Source: a virus. From it: DNA of 29,207 nucleotides. The position numbers were made by a program, and so were the translations under genes. A model generated the notes under the pieces. It had not been told where the DNA came from, did not search any database, and saw only the letters and a list, made by a program, of their open reading frames with translations. The DNA lies in the IMG/VR virus record IMGVR_UViG_3300035670_000995, positions 1 through 29,207 of that record; one strand, given 5' to 3'. Positions within the stretch are counted from its first letter, which is position 1. Each line of letters opens with the position of its first letter. This document shows positions 29,145-29,207 of this stretch, in pieces.

Positions 29145-29196
29145 GGTTTGTTAAACCGCCTCTTTTTGCCCACGGGTCTTGTAAAAAAGAGCCGTG
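29145..29196. other. non-coding leader of the packaging operon
   Basis: This leader lies in front of the small terminase gene. It contains an imperfect hairpin on either strand (arms at 29171-29180 and 29187-29196 with one mismatch) and a six-base A-run (29183-29188). On the circular map it continues into 1-66. It probably holds the late promoter, the packaging site, or both; I cannot place promoter boxes. Confidence 0.5.
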
Positions 29197-29207
29197 GTGT
29201 CGGGCCA
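29183..29207 (-). terminator. junction-spanning hairpin with T-run (only if ends are joined)
   Basis: If base 29207 is followed by base 12, the minus strand reads CGTGG-CCCGACA-CCACG, then GCTC and six T. This 5-bp stem, partly supplied by each end, followed by a T-run, resembles a weak terminator after the gene ending at 67. It is incomplete in the linear window, which supports joining of the ends. Confidence 0.4.
29197..29207. repeat. right copy of 11-bp terminal direct repeat
   Basis: These bases (gtgtcgggcca) repeat positions 1-11 exactly. See the left copy for interpretation: circular overlap, or an 11-base cohesive end of a cos phage close to the terminase genes. Confidence 0.6.

Noticed and set aside
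1-29207. tRNA genes
   Set aside because: I found no cloverleaf-like region with a TTCGA-type T loop in the intergenic gaps, which are all shorter than about 220 bases.

Overview
The window looks like the complete genome of a small tailed bacteriophage (class Caudoviricetes). It is visibly GC-rich and very compact. I support 48 protein genes, all on the minus strand, many joined by 1-4 base stop/start overlaps (ATGA, TGATG, TAATG). I see no tRNA, integrase, CI-like repressor, CRISPR array or insertion sequence. The first and last 11 bases are identical, which fits a circular map or cohesive ends. Most starts lack a Shine-Dalgarno sequence and sit behind A/T-rich or C/A-rich leaders. The host is therefore more likely a Gram-negative with SD-independent initiation (Bacteroidota, or perhaps Verrucomicrobiota) than an enterobacterium; this is inference only.

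Transcription runs from high to low coordinates. Head and packaging genes (29144 to 21010) follow the lambda order: small terminase, GpA-type large terminase, gpW-like joining protein, GpB-type portal, S49 (gpC-like) protease, scaffold, major capsid protein, FII-like connector and a neck/tail-completion protein. The tail block (21003 to 13137) has a gpU-like terminator, a small tube protein, an assembly chaperone, an unusually short tape measure (251 aa), three unassigned structural proteins, a BppU-like domain protein and a 1042-aa collagen-containing repetitive fibre. The lysis and membrane block (13140 to 11328) has a 43-aa membrane peptide, a spanin-like lipoprotein, an HExxH protein, a LydA-like holin and a second two-TM protein.

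A hairpin-rich gap (11112-11327) separates the late genes from the early/middle block (11111 to 67). That block holds a C5 cytosine methyltransferase with an HTH partner, a string of small unknown genes, a secreted lysozyme-like endolysin located far from the holin, and a replication/recombination set. The set comprises a RuvC-like resolvase, ERF annealase, RecE-like exonuclease, SSB-like protein, dNMP kinase, metallophosphoesterase and DnaB/RepA-type helicase. Two basic DNA-binding-like proteins end the block. On the circular map they lie just before the packaging operon, where late regulators often sit.

No polymerase or primase is visible, so the phage presumably recruits the host replisome with its own helicase and repairs or circularises its DNA with the RecE/ERF/RuvC/SSB set. 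The main regulatory signals are strong terminators after the large terminase and the major capsid gene, a hairpin that forms only when the two ends are joined, and a 16-bp element repeated exactly in front of two structural genes with a looser third copy.
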